From the NCBI GenBank assembly GCA_910588825.1, contig CAJURF010000002.1, forward strand, positions 1 to 64,000: a stretch of 64,000 nucleotides of DNA, read 5' to 3'. Shown one piece after another: positions 33,379 through 42,877 of this stretch. The notes beneath the pieces are model-generated. The model did no database searches. It was not told the origin of the DNA and saw nothing but the letters and a program-made list of their open reading frames with translations. Position 1 is the first letter of the stretch. Every line of letters begins with the position of its first letter. Position numbers and translations under genes: made by a program. The DNA is from an uncultured Lachnospiraceae bacterium (GTDB lineage: Bacteria > Bacillota > Clostridia > Lachnospirales > Lachnospiraceae).

Positions 33379-33535
33379 TACTTGTGAAAATATTCGTTTT
33401 TGTGAACACTGTGTTGCTAATTTTAAATTGGCTTATGATGATGAAGAACATGTAGATCCATTCTTTTGCAGAGTTGCGGAATTAAGGAGAGAGTTTGTGG
33501 AAACTGAGATAAAAAAATTGTTACTCGAATCATAA
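33371..33535 (+). CDS. Small cysteine-rich protein (54 aa)
   Basis: An ATG inside the end of the preceding frame opens a 54-residue ORF with cysteines at 5, 11, 14 and 33 (C-E-N-I-R-F-C-E-H-C) and a charged helical tail. The C-x5-C-x2-C spacing and the later cysteine suggest a small zinc-binding protein. No clear ribosome site is present. It lies just ahead of a gene group of unknown function on the same strand. Support is limited to the coding-like composition and position. Confidence 0.35.
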   Translation: MRNTCENIRFCEHCVANFKLAYDDEEHVDPFFCRVAELRREFVETEIKKLLLES

Positions 33536-33574
33536 TGGGGACAGAATTTCTAAAGAGGAGAAAATTGAAAACTT

Positions 33575-34435
33575 ATGGATCAGGCGATGGTTCAACGGTA
33601 TCTGCAAGATATCATTGATTTAGAAACACGGATGAAAATTGCAGCAAACACTTACAACCGGCTGACCCTTGTGGAAGAAAGTCAAAGACTAACTTTGAAA
33701 AGTGAAGCGGTAAAAACAAGTATTTCATGGGGGAAAATATGGAAAAAAATTATTATCATTGGCTATTTGCTGGCAGTTGTGTCTGCAGGTATCGTGTTTC
33801 AGCTGCTAGGGGAACCTAATGATACACAGGAAATACTATTAGCCTTGGGAGCAGTGGCAGTGCTGGGAATATTAGCTGCGTTTTTTATTGGAAATGCGAA
33901 AATGGAGCAGAACCAAAAATATTGCGAAGACGTTATTGAAATGAAAAAGAGAAAAGAGCAGGCAGGAGCCGTGCTGGCCCAGATACAGTTTTCCAAAAGT
34001 CAACTAAAAGAGACGTATAAGAAATGTCAGCTGAATCTGCAGAAATTGTATGAGTTGAACGTAATTACGCCCAAATATCGGGAGTTGGTTCCATGCGCCA
34101 TGTTTTTAGAGTATCTTAGCACCGGACGTACACACAGCCTGGAAGCAGTCCAAGGTGATATGGGTGCATATAATCTATATGAAGATGAGCTATATAAAAA
34201 GATCATCATAAACAAGTTAGATCAGGTATTGGAAAATCAGAAATTATTGTATCAGGAATTGCGCAAGATTAATACAAATGTAGAGCAGTTATGTGGCAGT
34301 GTAGAGCGGATAGAGAGCTCTGTAAACCAGATTAGAAAAAATACGCAGATCAGTGCATGGTGTAATATGGTAACAGCCGTTAATACATCGGTTATCCGTA
34401 GAATACAGGAGGAGTATTATAAATTTTATAGATGA
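33575..34435 (+). CDS. Unknown membrane protein with coiled-coil tail
   Basis: The 286-residue protein has two hydrophobic segments (about residues 57-78 and 87-107) between a helical N-terminus and a long helical C-terminal region. The last 60 residues (N-T-N-V-E-Q-L-C-G-S-V-E-R-I-E) show heptad-like spacing. I do not recognise a family. The start follows AAAGAGGAG. It precedes a 51-residue membrane peptide and a lipoprotein on the same strand, so the three may act together at the cell envelope. Confidence 0.7.
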   Translation: MDQAMVQRYLQDIIDLETRMKIAANTYNRLTLVEESQRLTLKSEAVKTSISWGKIWKKIIIIGYLLAVVSAGIVFQLLGEPNDTQEILLALGAVAVLGILAAFFIGNAKMEQNQKYCEDVIEMKKRKEQAGAVLAQIQFSKSQLKETYKKCQLNLQKLYELNVITPKYRELVPCAMFLEYLSTGRTHSLEAVQGDMGAYNLYEDELYKKIIINKLDQVLENQKLLYQELRKINTNVEQLCGSVERIESSVNQIRKNTQISAWCNMVTAVNTSVIRRIQEEYYKFYR

Positions 34436-34501
34436 AAACTATGGTTAGATGCTCCAAAGTGATTTGTAAGTTTAATTTGAGGATTCAAAGGTGGAGAGAC
34501 G

Positions 34502-34657
34502 TTGGTAACTTTAGTTGCAATTTATATTATATGGAAGATATGGAAAATACGAAAAGAGCGTAAGGATGCAGAAATGTGGAGAAGGGTTGATATAGCCTTT
34601 GAAAATGAACGAATAAGAAAGGAGAAATTGAAAAATAAATACACAATTGATGATTAG
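34502..34657 (+). CDS. Small single-pass membrane protein (51 aa)
   Basis: A TTG preceded by GGTGGAG opens a 51-residue ORF. Residues 2-16 are hydrophobic (V-T-L-V-A-I-Y-I-I-W) and the rest is strongly charged, the layout of a small membrane-anchored peptide. It is in line with the genes before and after it. There is no recognised family. Confidence 0.35.
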   Translation: MVTLVAIYIIWKIWKIRKERKDAEMWRRVDIAFENERIRKEKLKNKYTIDD

Positions 34658-34737
34658 AGGGGCAATATCTTGCCATATAAAAAACGTGTGGAAATAAATG
34701 ATGAAGTGAATAGATGATCCGAAGGAGAATTGGAAAA

Positions 34738-35097
34738 ATGAAAATAAAACGAATATATACGTTAGCGATAATGAGTTTAATGATTCTGGGATGCGGCTTA
34801 TTGACATCTTGCGGAAGCAAATCTGTATTAGAGGGGAAATGGGAGGCTGTAGACAATGAAGGAGAAACATTTGTCTTCAACAGCGATGGTACATATATGT
34901 ATTCATGCCCTATTGGAAATGATGCAAGTGGGACCTATAAAGTGTCAGAAAGCGAGGTACAATTGACATCAGACGCTTCTGGATTGGGTGCAGATTTAAA
35001 TAAAGTCAGCGGTCTCCATGAATTTAAAATAGATGGAGATATTCTGCAGTTTGATTCTTTCGGACTTGCAAGCACAAAGTATAAAAAGATAAAGTAA
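34738..35097 (+). CDS. Small lipoprotein
   Basis: About 119 residues. The N-terminus is a lipoprotein signal with lipobox L-L-T-S-C (cysteine near residue 25). The mature part, with G-K-W-E and F-N-S-D-G-T-Y then G-T-Y-K-V, fits a lipocalin-like or DUF5640-type small beta-barrel common in clostridial lipoproteins. I chose the ATG at 34738 with AAGGAGAA upstream. It is the last gene before a strong bidirectional terminator. Confidence 0.8.
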   Translation: MKIKRIYTLAIMSLMILGCGLLTSCGSKSVLEGKWEAVDNEGETFVFNSDGTYMYSCPIGNDASGTYKVSESEVQLTSDASGLGADLNKVSGLHEFKIDGDILQFDSFGLASTKYKKIK

Positions 35098-35114
35098 TAG
35101 AATACAACATTTAT

Positions 35115-35157
35115 CATTACAAAACAGGGGAGAACTGGTCTCCCCTGTTTTGTAATG
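35115..35157. terminator. Bidirectional intrinsic terminator
   Basis: A perfect 19-base inverted repeat (35115-35133 and 35139-35157) with a GC-rich CAGGGGAGA centre, a 5-base loop and AAAA/TTTT on either side lies between the lipoprotein gene and the convergent GH13 gene. It can stop transcription from both directions. Confidence 0.9.
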
Positions 35158-35177
35158 GATTTGAATAAACTCCAAAC

Positions 35178-36944
35178 TCAACGAAAGCTCTTAATCCAGT
35201 TAATCAAAGAATCATGATAAATATTATTAATCACATCCCTATGCATCTGGTCAGTGACTGGGCCGTTCTTCTCCATAATGGCAAGAATTGCTTCCTGAAG
35301 GCCGGTGATTCTGCCCTTTTCAAAGGCTTCATCATAAGAAGGATCCTGAGGTTTTAAAGCAGATGATTCCGGAGCAGGTTCCTCGATAACAAAGGAGTCT
35401 GGTATTTCCTCCGGTTTTTCCCCAGTGGATTTTTCCAAAGCTGGTTCTTGTACGGCAGGATGATCCATGGCAGCCGGCTCCGTTTCTGGCTTCGGCGCGG
35501 CTAAAGCGGTATCACTTTCACAGTCCTCAGACACAGCCCCGGCAGAACAGGGCTCTTCCTTGCAGTCTTCTGTACATTCGGCAGGTGCCTCTGACAACGG
35601 CAGCCAGATTTCTCCGGAATTTGCTTTTATATTCACTGCGATACATCCGTCTTCCCGAACCGGTGCTTTTTCACCGGACAGAGCACCTATATATGCGGGG
35701 GCGCCGCCTTCTGTGTGGAGAGTCATGATAAAATCGCTGTCGTCATTGTTTACTGTGACAATGGCGCATGTGCCCTGGTAGTTTCTGGAAAATGCGTATT
35801 GGCGGTTGGTCAGGAGCAATTCCTGGTAGTCTCCATAGGAAAGCGCAGGTGTATCCTGGCGTATTTTTCCCAGGGCGGCGGTCAAACGGGTACATGGATT
35901 TTCTTTTACCGCGTCCCCAAAGTCAGAAAGAGATAAGGCGGGCCGCAGGGAATCGTCAGAAAATGGTTCCTTCTTTCCCTCAATGCCGAATTCAGAACCA
36001 TAGTAGATGGACGGAATTCCAGGCAGTGTATAGAGTAATATATGAACGGGGACGAAGTGGGCTTTCTTATTTAATTTGGTATAGATTCTCTCCACATCGT
36101 GATTGTCCACGAAATTGTAGAGCTTCAGTCCGTCAGGACGGTTTCCGCCCATGCCGTACAGCCGTTTTACCGTATGGGCAATTTCAAAATAGTTATGGTC
36201 GTTATGACCGGAATAGAGTGCTTTGTGAAGGTGATAGTTGGTCACAGAGTGGAGGGTGCCCTCGTTTACCCAGCGGTTGTAATCTCCGTGGATGACTTCT
36301 CCCATCAGCCAGAAGTCCGGTTTCACCTGGTTGGCGGTCTGCCTCAGAGCTTTCATATATTCAAAATCAAGAACATCGGCGGCATCCAGGCGTATGCCGT
36401 CAATATCAAATTCGCTGACCCAGAACCGGATTACATCGCAGATGTAATTCTGGACAGCGGGATTGTGCTGATTTAATTTTACGAGGAGATTATAACCGCC
36501 CCAGTTTTCGTAACTGAAACCGTCGTTATATTCATTGTTTCCCCAGAAATTCACGTTACAGTACCAGTCTTTGTAAGGGGAATTTTCTCTGTTCTGCTGA
36601 ATGTCCTTGAAAGCGAAAAAATCTCTTCCGGTGTGGTTGAATACACCGTCCAGGATAACTTTGATTCCCTGGGCATGGCATTGCGCAGTGAAATCAGCCA
36701 GGTCTTCATTTGTTCCCAGACGGCTGTCTAACTTTTTATAATCAGTAGTCTCGTAACCATGGCCCACAGATTCAAAAAGCGGGCCGATGTAGATGGCGTT
36801 GCAGCCGATTGCTTTTATATGGGAAATCCAGGGAATCAGGGTGTTCAGACGGTGTTCCGGCTCTGCATAAGAATTTTGTTTTGGTGCTCCGGTAAGACCC
36901 AATGGGTAGATATGGTAGAAAACAGCTTCGTCATACCATGCCAT
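35178..36944 (-). CDS. GH13 alpha-amylase family glycosidase with C-terminal extension
   Basis: The 588-residue protein is a cytoplasmic GH13 enzyme; no signal peptide is present. Conserved regions are seen: D-G-V-F-N-H-T (region I), D-G-I-R-L-D-A-A-D (nucleophile Asp), M-G-E-V-I-H-G-D (acid Glu) and F-V-D-N-H-D-V-E-R (third Asp). It would hydrolyse or transfer alpha-glucosidic bonds in imported maltodextrins. After the catalytic and beta domains comes a proline/glutamate-rich linker (about 455-540), then a short helical domain ending I-N-W-I-K-S-F-R. I chose the ATG at 36944 with GAGGAGG upstream over a TTG 18 bases earlier. Confidence 0.9.
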   Translation of the reverse strand: MAWYDEAVFYHIYPLGLTGAPKQNSYAEPEHRLNTLIPWISHIKAIGCNAIYIGPLFESVGHGYETTDYKKLDSRLGTNEDLADFTAQCHAQGIKVILDGVFNHTGRDFFAFKDIQQNRENSPYKDWYCNVNFWGNNEYNDGFSYENWGGYNLLVKLNQHNPAVQNYICDVIRFWVSEFDIDGIRLDAADVLDFEYMKALRQTANQVKPDFWLMGEVIHGDYNRWVNEGTLHSVTNYHLHKALYSGHNDHNYFEIAHTVKRLYGMGGNRPDGLKLYNFVDNHDVERIYTKLNKKAHFVPVHILLYTLPGIPSIYYGSEFGIEGKKEPFSDDSLRPALSLSDFGDAVKENPCTRLTAALGKIRQDTPALSYGDYQELLLTNRQYAFSRNYQGTCAIVTVNNDDSDFIMTLHTEGGAPAYIGALSGEKAPVREDGCIAVNIKANSGEIWLPLSEAPAECTEDCKEEPCSAGAVSEDCESDTALAAPKPETEPAAMDHPAVQEPALEKSTGEKPEEIPDSFVIEEPAPESSALKPQDPSYDEAFEKGRITGLQEAILAIMEKNGPVTDQMHRDVINNIYHDSLINWIKSFR

Positions 36945-37134
36945 ATATTTGTGCCTCCTCAAAATGTATTTTTAGAATTCTATGGTACACTAAAATGGAG
37001 AAAATTACAAGATATTCATGGAAAAACCAACGGAAAACCCTGTGAGGAATGTTCTAGGGGAAATGGTAAGCGGAATATTACCCGTGAACAGCAGCCGGCA
37101 AAATAATATTAAAAAAACATGCCATAAGATAAGG

Positions 37135-37164
37135 TTGAAAATATATGGTGTGCCGTGGTATACT
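37135..37164 (+). promoter_or_regulatory. Promoter of the chemoreceptor gene
   Basis: TTGAAA (37135-37140) and TATACT (37159-37164) are 18 bases apart, 63 bases ahead of the ATG. This fits a sigma-A type promoter. No separate sigma-28 (flagellar) signature was seen. Confidence 0.6.
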
Positions 37165-37226
37165 AGAGCTATTCTTATCATGCGCTGAACTCAAAAGTGC
37201 AATAAACAGAGAAAGGATGTATAGTC

Positions 37227-38876
37227 ATGCGTAAAAGTATCAAGAAAATGTTTGGGGTCCGGGTGGCAGCAACGCTCATTTCTGTGCTTTTGCTAAGCGG
37301 CGTTACGACCGTGAACATTCTGCGGGTGGAGGAAATGCGGACCGCTAATGCGGAGGCGGAGATGGTGCTGAGTAAAGCCCAGGCAGCCGAAGTTGCTCAT
37401 TACAAATGGTCCGTGGGGCTGAGCAATGCGTTGTACGAAGGTATGGAATTTACAGGCAGTACAGACCCCACCTCCTGTGTGTTGGGAAAGTGGCTTTACG
37501 GAGATGCTATTACAGAGGATGAGGAGATTGTAAAACTTCAGACTGAGATGGAACCTCTGCATAAAGAGCTTCACGAATCTGCAGTTCATGCACTGGAGCT
37601 TTTGGAAACAAATCCTAAGGAAGCACAGGCGTATTACCAGGATACCATTCAGTCTACTCTGACCACTCTGGTAGGACATTTGGACGGCGTTGTGGAACGG
37701 GGGACTATGCTGAGTGAAAATTCCATCGAACAGATGCGTTCAACGATTCTGCTGATGCAGCTGATGTGCGGTATCTGTCTGGTTCTGGCCCTGCTCTGCC
37801 AGGTCAGTCTGATTCAGTATGTGCTGCGCTTTGTGGTAAAACCTCTTTTGTCCATTACCAGCAAGAGCAGGATTCTGCAGGAGGGACGGCTGGATTTGCA
37901 CTTGGATTACCAGTCGGAGGATGAACTGGGGGATCTGGCGCTGACCCTGGAGAAATCTGTGGGATTGATTAACAGCTATGTGGAAGATTTGAACAGGATT
38001 ATGGAACAGTTGTCTCAGGGTAACTTTGATGTCCATACATCCGTTCCATATGTGGGGGATTTCCGCTCTATTGAGGAATCATTAGACAGTCTGACCTCCA
38101 CTCTTTCTGTGGCCATATCCAGTATCTGTGATGCCCAGCGCAGCGTGTCCGGCAATGCAGGACAGCTCTCTGACAGCGCCCAGTCCTTGTCTCAGGGGGC
38201 AACAGAGCAGGCCAGCGCTGTGGAAGAATTGTCTGCCACACTGGATGAACTTGCCAGAAATGCAGAGAAAAATGTGGAATCGGCTTCCGAGGCACAGGAA
38301 AATGCCCGTCTCACCGGGGAACAGGTTTCCATCAGCAGTCATCAGATGGAAGAAATGGTGGCAGCTATGGATGATATCAGCCAGGCATCCCAGCAGATTG
38401 GCAAGATTATTGCCACCATTGAGAACATTGCGTTCCAGACCAATATTCTGGCGTTGAATGCAGCTGTAGAGGCGGCGCGGGCTGGCTCGGCGGGAAAAGG
38501 ATTTGCAGTGGTATCGGATGAAGTGCGGAACCTGGCAGCCAAATCCGATCAGGCGGCGAAAGCCACGAAAGAGCTCATTGAAAATTCTGTCAATGCCACA
38601 GAACGGGGCAATCAGATTGTAGGAGAGGTTTCGGAAACACTGAAAAAGACATTGGAACTGGTTACACAGTCCAACAGTGCTATCGGTGTAATTGCTGATG
38701 CGATACATAACGAAGCTCTTTCCATTGCACAGGTGAATGAAGGCGTCAGCCAGATTTCTTCCGTGGTACAGACTAACTCTGCCAGCAGCCAGGAGTCTGC
38801 GGCAGTGAGCTCAGAGCTTTTTGAACAGGTACATGTTCTGGAAGCACAGACAAACAAATTCAAACTGAAACAGTAG
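37227..38876 (+). CDS. Methyl-accepting chemotaxis protein with extracytoplasmic CZB domain
   Basis: The 549 residues are arranged as TM1 (about 12-32), a sensor region, TM2 (about 168-195), HAMP (about 198-255) and a cytoplasmic signalling domain. The hairpin tip reads [20 protein letters not shown]. The sensor contains a CZB zinc-binding pattern, H-Y-K-W-S then C-V-L-G-K-W-L-Y-G and L-H-K-E-L-H, between the two membrane segments. CZB domains are usually described at the cytoplasmic C-terminus, so this placement suggests sensing outside the membrane, perhaps of zinc or oxidants. Confidence 0.9.
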   Translation: MRKSIKKMFGVRVAATLISVLLLSGVTTVNILRVEEMRTANAEAEMVLSKAQAAEVAHYKWSVGLSNALYEGMEFTGSTDPTSCVLGKWLYGDAITEDEEIVKLQTEMEPLHKELHESAVHALELLETNPKEAQAYYQDTIQSTLTTLVGHLDGVVERGTMLSENSIEQMRSTILLMQLMCGICLVLALLCQVSLIQYVLRFVVKPLLSITSKSRILQEGRLDLHLDYQSEDELGDLALTLEKSVGLINSYVEDLNRIMEQLSQGNFDVHTSVPYVGDFRSIEESLDSLTSTLSVAISSICDAQRSVSGNAGQLSDSAQSLSQGATEQASAVEELSATLDELARNAEKNVESASEAQENARLTGEQVSISSHQMEEMVAAMDDISQASQQIGKIIATIENIAFQTNILALNAAVEAARAGSAGKGFAVVSDEVRNLAAKSDQAAKATKELIENSVNATERGNQIVGEVSETLKKTLELVTQSNSAIGVIADAIHNEALSIAQVNEGVSQISSVVQTNSASSQESAAVSSELFEQVHVLEAQTNKFKLKQ

Positions 38877-38921
38877 CGTTCATGATTAAGGGGCATAAAC
38901 TAGCAGAAAAAGGATTTTTTT

Positions 38922-40121
38922 ATGATAAAAAAATTATTTCTGTTTATGCCCCTTATCTTTGTTTTAGCGGCATGTTCCGTTCAGGTTTTTGCACTGCCCC
39001 CCGCGGCAGGCGGACAGCAGGAGGGGATTGATGTGAGCCAGTGGCAGGGAAACATTGATTTTGAACAGGCAGCCGCGGCCGGGATTCGTGTGGTCTATAT
39101 CCGTTCCAGTATGGGCAGCAGTTATGTGGACCCATATTTTGAACAGAATTATCAGAGGGCAAAGGCAGCGGGAATGCAGGTGGGATTTTACCATTATGTG
39201 ACAGCCAGGACTGATTCTCAGGCCAGATATCAGGCACAGTTTTTTGTCAATACTGTCCGGGGGAAAGATTTTGAGTGCCGTCTTGCCATGGATTTTGAAG
39301 ATTTGATAAATTTGTCAGCAGAAGAAGCCAATCAGATCGGATTATCTTTCATTCAGGCAGTGGAGGAATTCAGCGGCAAAGGGGCGGTGGTTTACAGCGA
39401 TACGTCCAACGCGGGCTCTGTATTCGGCGGCGGGCTGACGGCTTATCCGCTGTGGGCGGCTGAATATGGGGTTTCTGAACCGTCTTCGTCGGTAAATTGG
39501 CCTGCCTGGGCTGGGTGGCAGTATTCAGACCAGGGACAGATACCCGGTATTTCCGGGTTTGTGGACCGGGATGTTTTTACCGACGCCATGTTTTTGGAAT
39601 CTGCCGGGCAGGTGAAACCCGTTGACAGGCCCAAGCCTTCCTCGAACATTGCGGTCTATCAGGTGAAGCCGGGAGATACTCTGTGGCATATCGCACTGTT
39701 ATACCGGGTCAGTGTGTCTGCCATTGTAGAGGAAAATGGAATTACCAATCCGGGCATGATCTATCCAGGAGAAAAACTCCGTATTCCCATTCGGGATGAT
39801 GGGGCAGAGGCGGATGATTATTATTACACAGTGCGTCCGGGTGATACCCTGTCGGCAATAGCAGCGAAATACCGGACCACAGTGTCAAAGCTGGCAGCCA
39901 TGAACCACATTGCCAACCCTAATTTTATATACCCGGGCCAGCGTCTTCAGATTCCGGGAGATTCAGATTTCGGCAGGAACACCTATACGGTGCGCCCGGG
40001 AGACACTCTGTGGCAGATTGCGCAGGAATATGGTACTTCTGCAGCGGATCTGGCCGAAGAAAATGCAATTTCCAATCCCAATCTGATCTATCCTGGGGAA
40101 GTGCTCCGCATTCCTTACTGA
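38922..40121 (+). CDS. Secreted GH25 lysozyme with three LysM domains
   Basis: The 399-residue protein begins with a signal peptide; a cysteine at A-A-C-S could make it a lipoprotein. Residues 35-225 form a GH25 muramidase: [13 protein letters not shown] and A-M-D-F-E-D carry the Asp/Glu active site. Three LysM peptidoglycan-binding repeats follow (about 245-288, 302-345 and 353-397), each with P-G-D-T-L and I-Y-P-G. It would cut the glycan backbone of the wall during growth or against competitors. It starts 45 bases after the chemoreceptor gene. Confidence 0.93.
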   Translation: MIKKLFLFMPLIFVLAACSVQVFALPPAAGGQQEGIDVSQWQGNIDFEQAAAAGIRVVYIRSSMGSSYVDPYFEQNYQRAKAAGMQVGFYHYVTARTDSQARYQAQFFVNTVRGKDFECRLAMDFEDLINLSAEEANQIGLSFIQAVEEFSGKGAVVYSDTSNAGSVFGGGLTAYPLWAAEYGVSEPSSSVNWPAWAGWQYSDQGQIPGISGFVDRDVFTDAMFLESAGQVKPVDRPKPSSNIAVYQVKPGDTLWHIALLYRVSVSAIVEENGITNPGMIYPGEKLRIPIRDDGAEADDYYYTVRPGDTLSAIAAKYRTTVSKLAAMNHIANPNFIYPGQRLQIPGDSDFGRNTYTVRPGDTLWQIAQEYGTSAADLAEENAISNPNLIYPGEVLRIPY

Positions 40122-40140
40122 AACCCTCTTTCGTCCGCCT

Positions 40141-40650
40141 TTAAGGTCTGTGAAAAAGAGGCAGTGAGGGCGGACGGAAGGTGAATATGAAAAAGCACAG
40201 ACCTGTCAGGACCACCAGGCTCCAGGGCAGAAAAATATTATCTGTCCTGGGGCAGGTGTCCCGGCGTATGAGGGTTCTCTGTGTATAAAATCCCAGGAAG
40301 ATACCCAGAAGGAAGATGCCAATATCCACAGCCGTAATATGACGGCCCAGGATGCCTGTATAAGTGTAAAAAACAACGGGGACAGAGAAGGTTCCGGACA
40401 GGATTCCCCATGGGCTGGCAGAAACCAGGGCAGGTACTTTCGAGCCCAGGCGCAGACACTCAAAGATAAAATAGGCGGTCAGAGGGAAAAAGACAAGCTT
40501 CATATGCTCCCACACGGACTCGTTGATGGAGGAAAACAGACCTGTCCACAGGGTCTTTCCCGTTAATCCATATAAGAAATGAAGGAAAGTGCCTGCCAGG
40601 GCAGTTAGAAGGAAACCCAGTTTAGTGAAAAAGTTTAATTTTTTCTGCAT
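40141..40650 (-). CDS. DUF6512-like membrane protein
   Basis: The 169-residue protein has about five hydrophobic segments and the sequence S-S-I-N-E-S-V-W-E-H-M-K, which I recognise from the DUF6512 family of uncharacterised clostridial membrane proteins. An AGGTTT-type ribosome site with GGAGG precedes the ATG. It is convergent with the lysozyme gene and divergent from the LacI-type regulator. No function is known. Confidence 0.8.
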   Translation of the reverse strand: MQKKLNFFTKLGFLLTALAGTFLHFLYGLTGKTLWTGLFSSINESVWEHMKLVFFPLTAYFIFECLRLGSKVPALVSASPWGILSGTFSVPVVFYTYTGILGRHITAVDIGIFLLGIFLGFYTQRTLIRRDTCPRTDNIFLPWSLVVLTGLCFFIFTFRPPSLPLFHRP

Positions 40651-40712
40651 ACAAACCTCCGGTAAGGATTTTCAAGCGTCTGATCATATCATATACCAGA
40701 ATGGAGAAAACT

Positions 40713-41756
40713 ATGTCTTTAAAAAAAATAGCGCAGATGGCCGGAGTCTCCCCGTCCACAGTTTCCAGGGTTCTGAATAACAGCAGTACCACCTGTGCGT
40801 CGGAACAGGTAAAAGCCAGAATCTGGAAGGCGGCCCATGAGCTTCATTATGTGCCTAACCAGTCTGCGAGAAATCTGAAAATGGGACAGGCAGACCCAGT
40901 GCAGAAACTGCACATTCTCATTGTCCTGGCCAGAGTGGAAACACTGGATAACGACCCTTTTTTCAAAGAATTGTACCGGGGGCTTGAAATCGAGATCTTC
41001 CGCAGAGGATTCACGGCAGAGATTCTGACAACGGCCAGAGATGACATTGGATGCAGGATGAAAGGGTGCAGCGGGATGATTATTCTGGGACGCTGTTCCG
41101 CAAAGCTGCTGGGCACACTTTCCAAATATACGAGAAATCTGGTGGGAATCTGGCGTAATCCCATGAATTTTGAGATTGACGAGGTGGTGTGCGACGGAAA
41201 AAAAGCAGCCCAGGAGGCGGTGGAGTATCTAATAAAAAGAGGACATCGAAAGATCGGATATATTGGAGATTGTTCTTATGAGAGCCGGTATGTGGGGTAT
41301 AATGAGACAATGATACGTAATCAGCTGGCCATTGACTACAGCTGTATTGTTCCCACCGGACAGTCCAGGGAGGAAGGATACCAGGCCATGAACCGGCTCA
41401 TGGGGGATGAAGAATTGACGGCTGTGCTGTGTGCCAATGATATTACAGCGGTGGGGGCTCTTCAGGCTCTCCGGGAACATAGGAAGATGAAAGGAAGGCA
41501 GATTTCCGTAATCTCCATTGATAATATTGAAGAAGCCCAGATGACCACCCCTTTGCTGACTACTGTGCACATTCCCCGGGAGGCTATGGCACATATGGCT
41601 GTACAGATTTTACACGACAGGATTCTCCACGGGCACACAGAGAATCTGCGGGTGGAATTTCCCTGCCGTATTGTGGAGAGGGAGAGCTGCTATTTCACTG
41701 AGTTTCAGGCCAATGCACCCACCAAGCCAGAGGTTCAGGACAGCGGGAGGGGCTGA
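40713..41756 (+). CDS. LacI-family transcriptional regulator
   Basis: The protein of about 347 residues begins with a LacI helix-turn-helix (S-L-K-K-I-A-Q-M-A-G-V-S-P-S-T-V-S-R-V-L-N), a hinge helix (Y-V-P-N-Q-S-A-R-N-L) and a periplasmic-binding-like effector domain. It resembles the EbgR branch. I prefer the ATG at 40713 (GGAG 7 bases upstream) over that at 40701, which lacks a ribosome site. The nearest possible target is a sugar-use gene such as the GH13 gene, but no operator was identified. Confidence 0.9.
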   Translation: MSLKKIAQMAGVSPSTVSRVLNNSSTTCASEQVKARIWKAAHELHYVPNQSARNLKMGQADPVQKLHILIVLARVETLDNDPFFKELYRGLEIEIFRRGFTAEILTTARDDIGCRMKGCSGMIILGRCSAKLLGTLSKYTRNLVGIWRNPMNFEIDEVVCDGKKAAQEAVEYLIKRGHRKIGYIGDCSYESRYVGYNETMIRNQLAIDYSCIVPTGQSREEGYQAMNRLMGDEELTAVLCANDITAVGALQALREHRKMKGRQISVISIDNIEEAQMTTPLLTTVHIPREAMAHMAVQILHDRILHGHTENLRVEFPCRIVERESCYFTEFQANAPTKPEVQDSGRG

Positions 41757-41864
41757 CGGCAGAGTAGTGGCAAGGGTGGAACTGTGGGGGATTTTGGTAA
41801 CAGAAGTTTCATAATTATCTGCATTAGAAATTAGTTACAATTATTCAAAATACACACTTTCTTC

Positions 41865-41892
41865 TTGTAATCTATGAGAAAAATGGTACAAT
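41865..41892 (+). promoter_or_regulatory. Promoter of the amino-acid ABC operon
   Basis: TTGTAA (41865-41870) and TACAAT (41887-41892) are 16 bases apart in the 254-base gap before the binding-protein gene. The leader of about 110 bases then passes an ArgR-like palindrome. Confidence 0.5.
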
Positions 41893-41975
41893 ACTAATTG
41901 GACAACCGGTCTGTCCACAGGTCCTGCCAATAAAAAACGGACGTTTGGCATGCCGGTTCTATATGCAGAATAGGC

Positions 41976-41989
41976 TGCATAATTATGCA
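41976..41989. promoter_or_regulatory. ArgR-like operator palindrome
   Basis: TGCATAATTATGCA is a perfect 14-base palindrome and closely resembles the ARG box half-sites bound by ArgR/AhrC (TGNAT...ATNCA). It lies 22 bases ahead of the binding-protein start codon and downstream of the promoter, a position suited to repression by arginine. Only one box is seen, while ArgR usually binds pairs. Confidence 0.45.
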
Positions 41990-42010
41990 TTTACCAAAAG
42001 GAGAAGAAAG

Positions 42011-42862
42011 ATGAAAAAGTTACTTTGTATGCTGTTGATGGGAACTATGACACTGTCTCTGGCAGGCTGCGGCGGCTCGAAGGATGACGCGGGCGCTGGT
42101 GAAACCGGGAGTTCCAGTGGAGCCGAGAGCTCCAGCGAGGCCAAAAGTTCAGAGGAAGGCGGCAGTGAAGAGATTGCTACTGCCCAAGAGGGGAAACTGA
42201 TTATGGCCACCAATGCAGAATTCCCTCCCTATGAATTTTATGAGGGCGATGAGATTGTGGGCATTGATGCGGAGATCGCCGCTGCAGTTGCCGAGGAACT
42301 TGGCTTGGAACTTCAGATTGAGGACATGGCATTTGATGCCATTATCACGGCTGTCACATCGGGAAAGGCGGATATCGGAGCAGCTGGGATGACAGTGACC
42401 CCTGACAGGGAGGAAAATGTATCTTTCACCGATACATACGCTGAGGCTTCTCAGGTTGTGATTGTACCGGAAGGCAGTGAGATCGCGTCACCTGATGACC
42501 TGGCCGGAAAGAAAATCGGCGTACAGCTTGGTACTACCGGAGATATTTACTCAGCGGATGTGGAAGATGCCACAGTGGAACGTTATAATAAAGGATTTGA
42601 AGCAGTGCAGTCTCTCCAGTCCGGAAAGATTGACGCAGTGGTAATTGATGAGCAGCCTGCGAAAGTATTTGTTGAGCAGAATGAAGGACTGGAAATTCTT
42701 CCAGATAAATTTACAGAGGAAGAATATGCCATCGCCTGTGCCAAAGACAATACCGAACTGGTGGAAAAAATCAACGGCGCACTGGAGAGTCTGAGAGATT
42801 CTGGAGAACTGGACGAAATCGTCAGTAAATATATTGCTGCCGATTCTGACAGTGCGGAATAA
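42011..42862 (+). CDS. Polar amino-acid ABC transporter substrate-binding lipoprotein
   Basis: The 283-residue protein has a lipoprotein signal (S-L-A-G-C near residue 20), a serine/glutamate-rich linker and a type 2 periplasmic-binding domain: A-T-N-A-E-F-P-P-Y-E-F then V-G-I-D-A-E-I-A and G-A-A-G-M-T-V-T-P-D-R-E. This matches the HisJ/FliY family for polar amino acids or cystine. I chose the ATG at 42011 with AAAGGAGAAG upstream rather than an earlier in-frame ATG. It is first in a three-gene importer operon. The ArgR-like box upstream hints at arginine or another basic amino acid. Confidence 0.92.
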   Translation: MKKLLCMLLMGTMTLSLAGCGGSKDDAGAGETGSSSGAESSSEAKSSEEGGSEEIATAQEGKLIMATNAEFPPYEFYEGDEIVGIDAEIAAAVAEELGLELQIEDMAFDAIITAVTSGKADIGAAGMTVTPDREENVSFTDTYAEASQVVIVPEGSEIASPDDLAGKKIGVQLGTTGDIYSADVEDATVERYNKGFEAVQSLQSGKIDAVVIDEQPAKVFVEQNEGLEILPDKFTEEEYAIACAKDNTELVEKINGALESLRDSGELDEIVSKYIAADSDSAE

Positions 42863-42877
42863 GGAGCTTGAACTACC

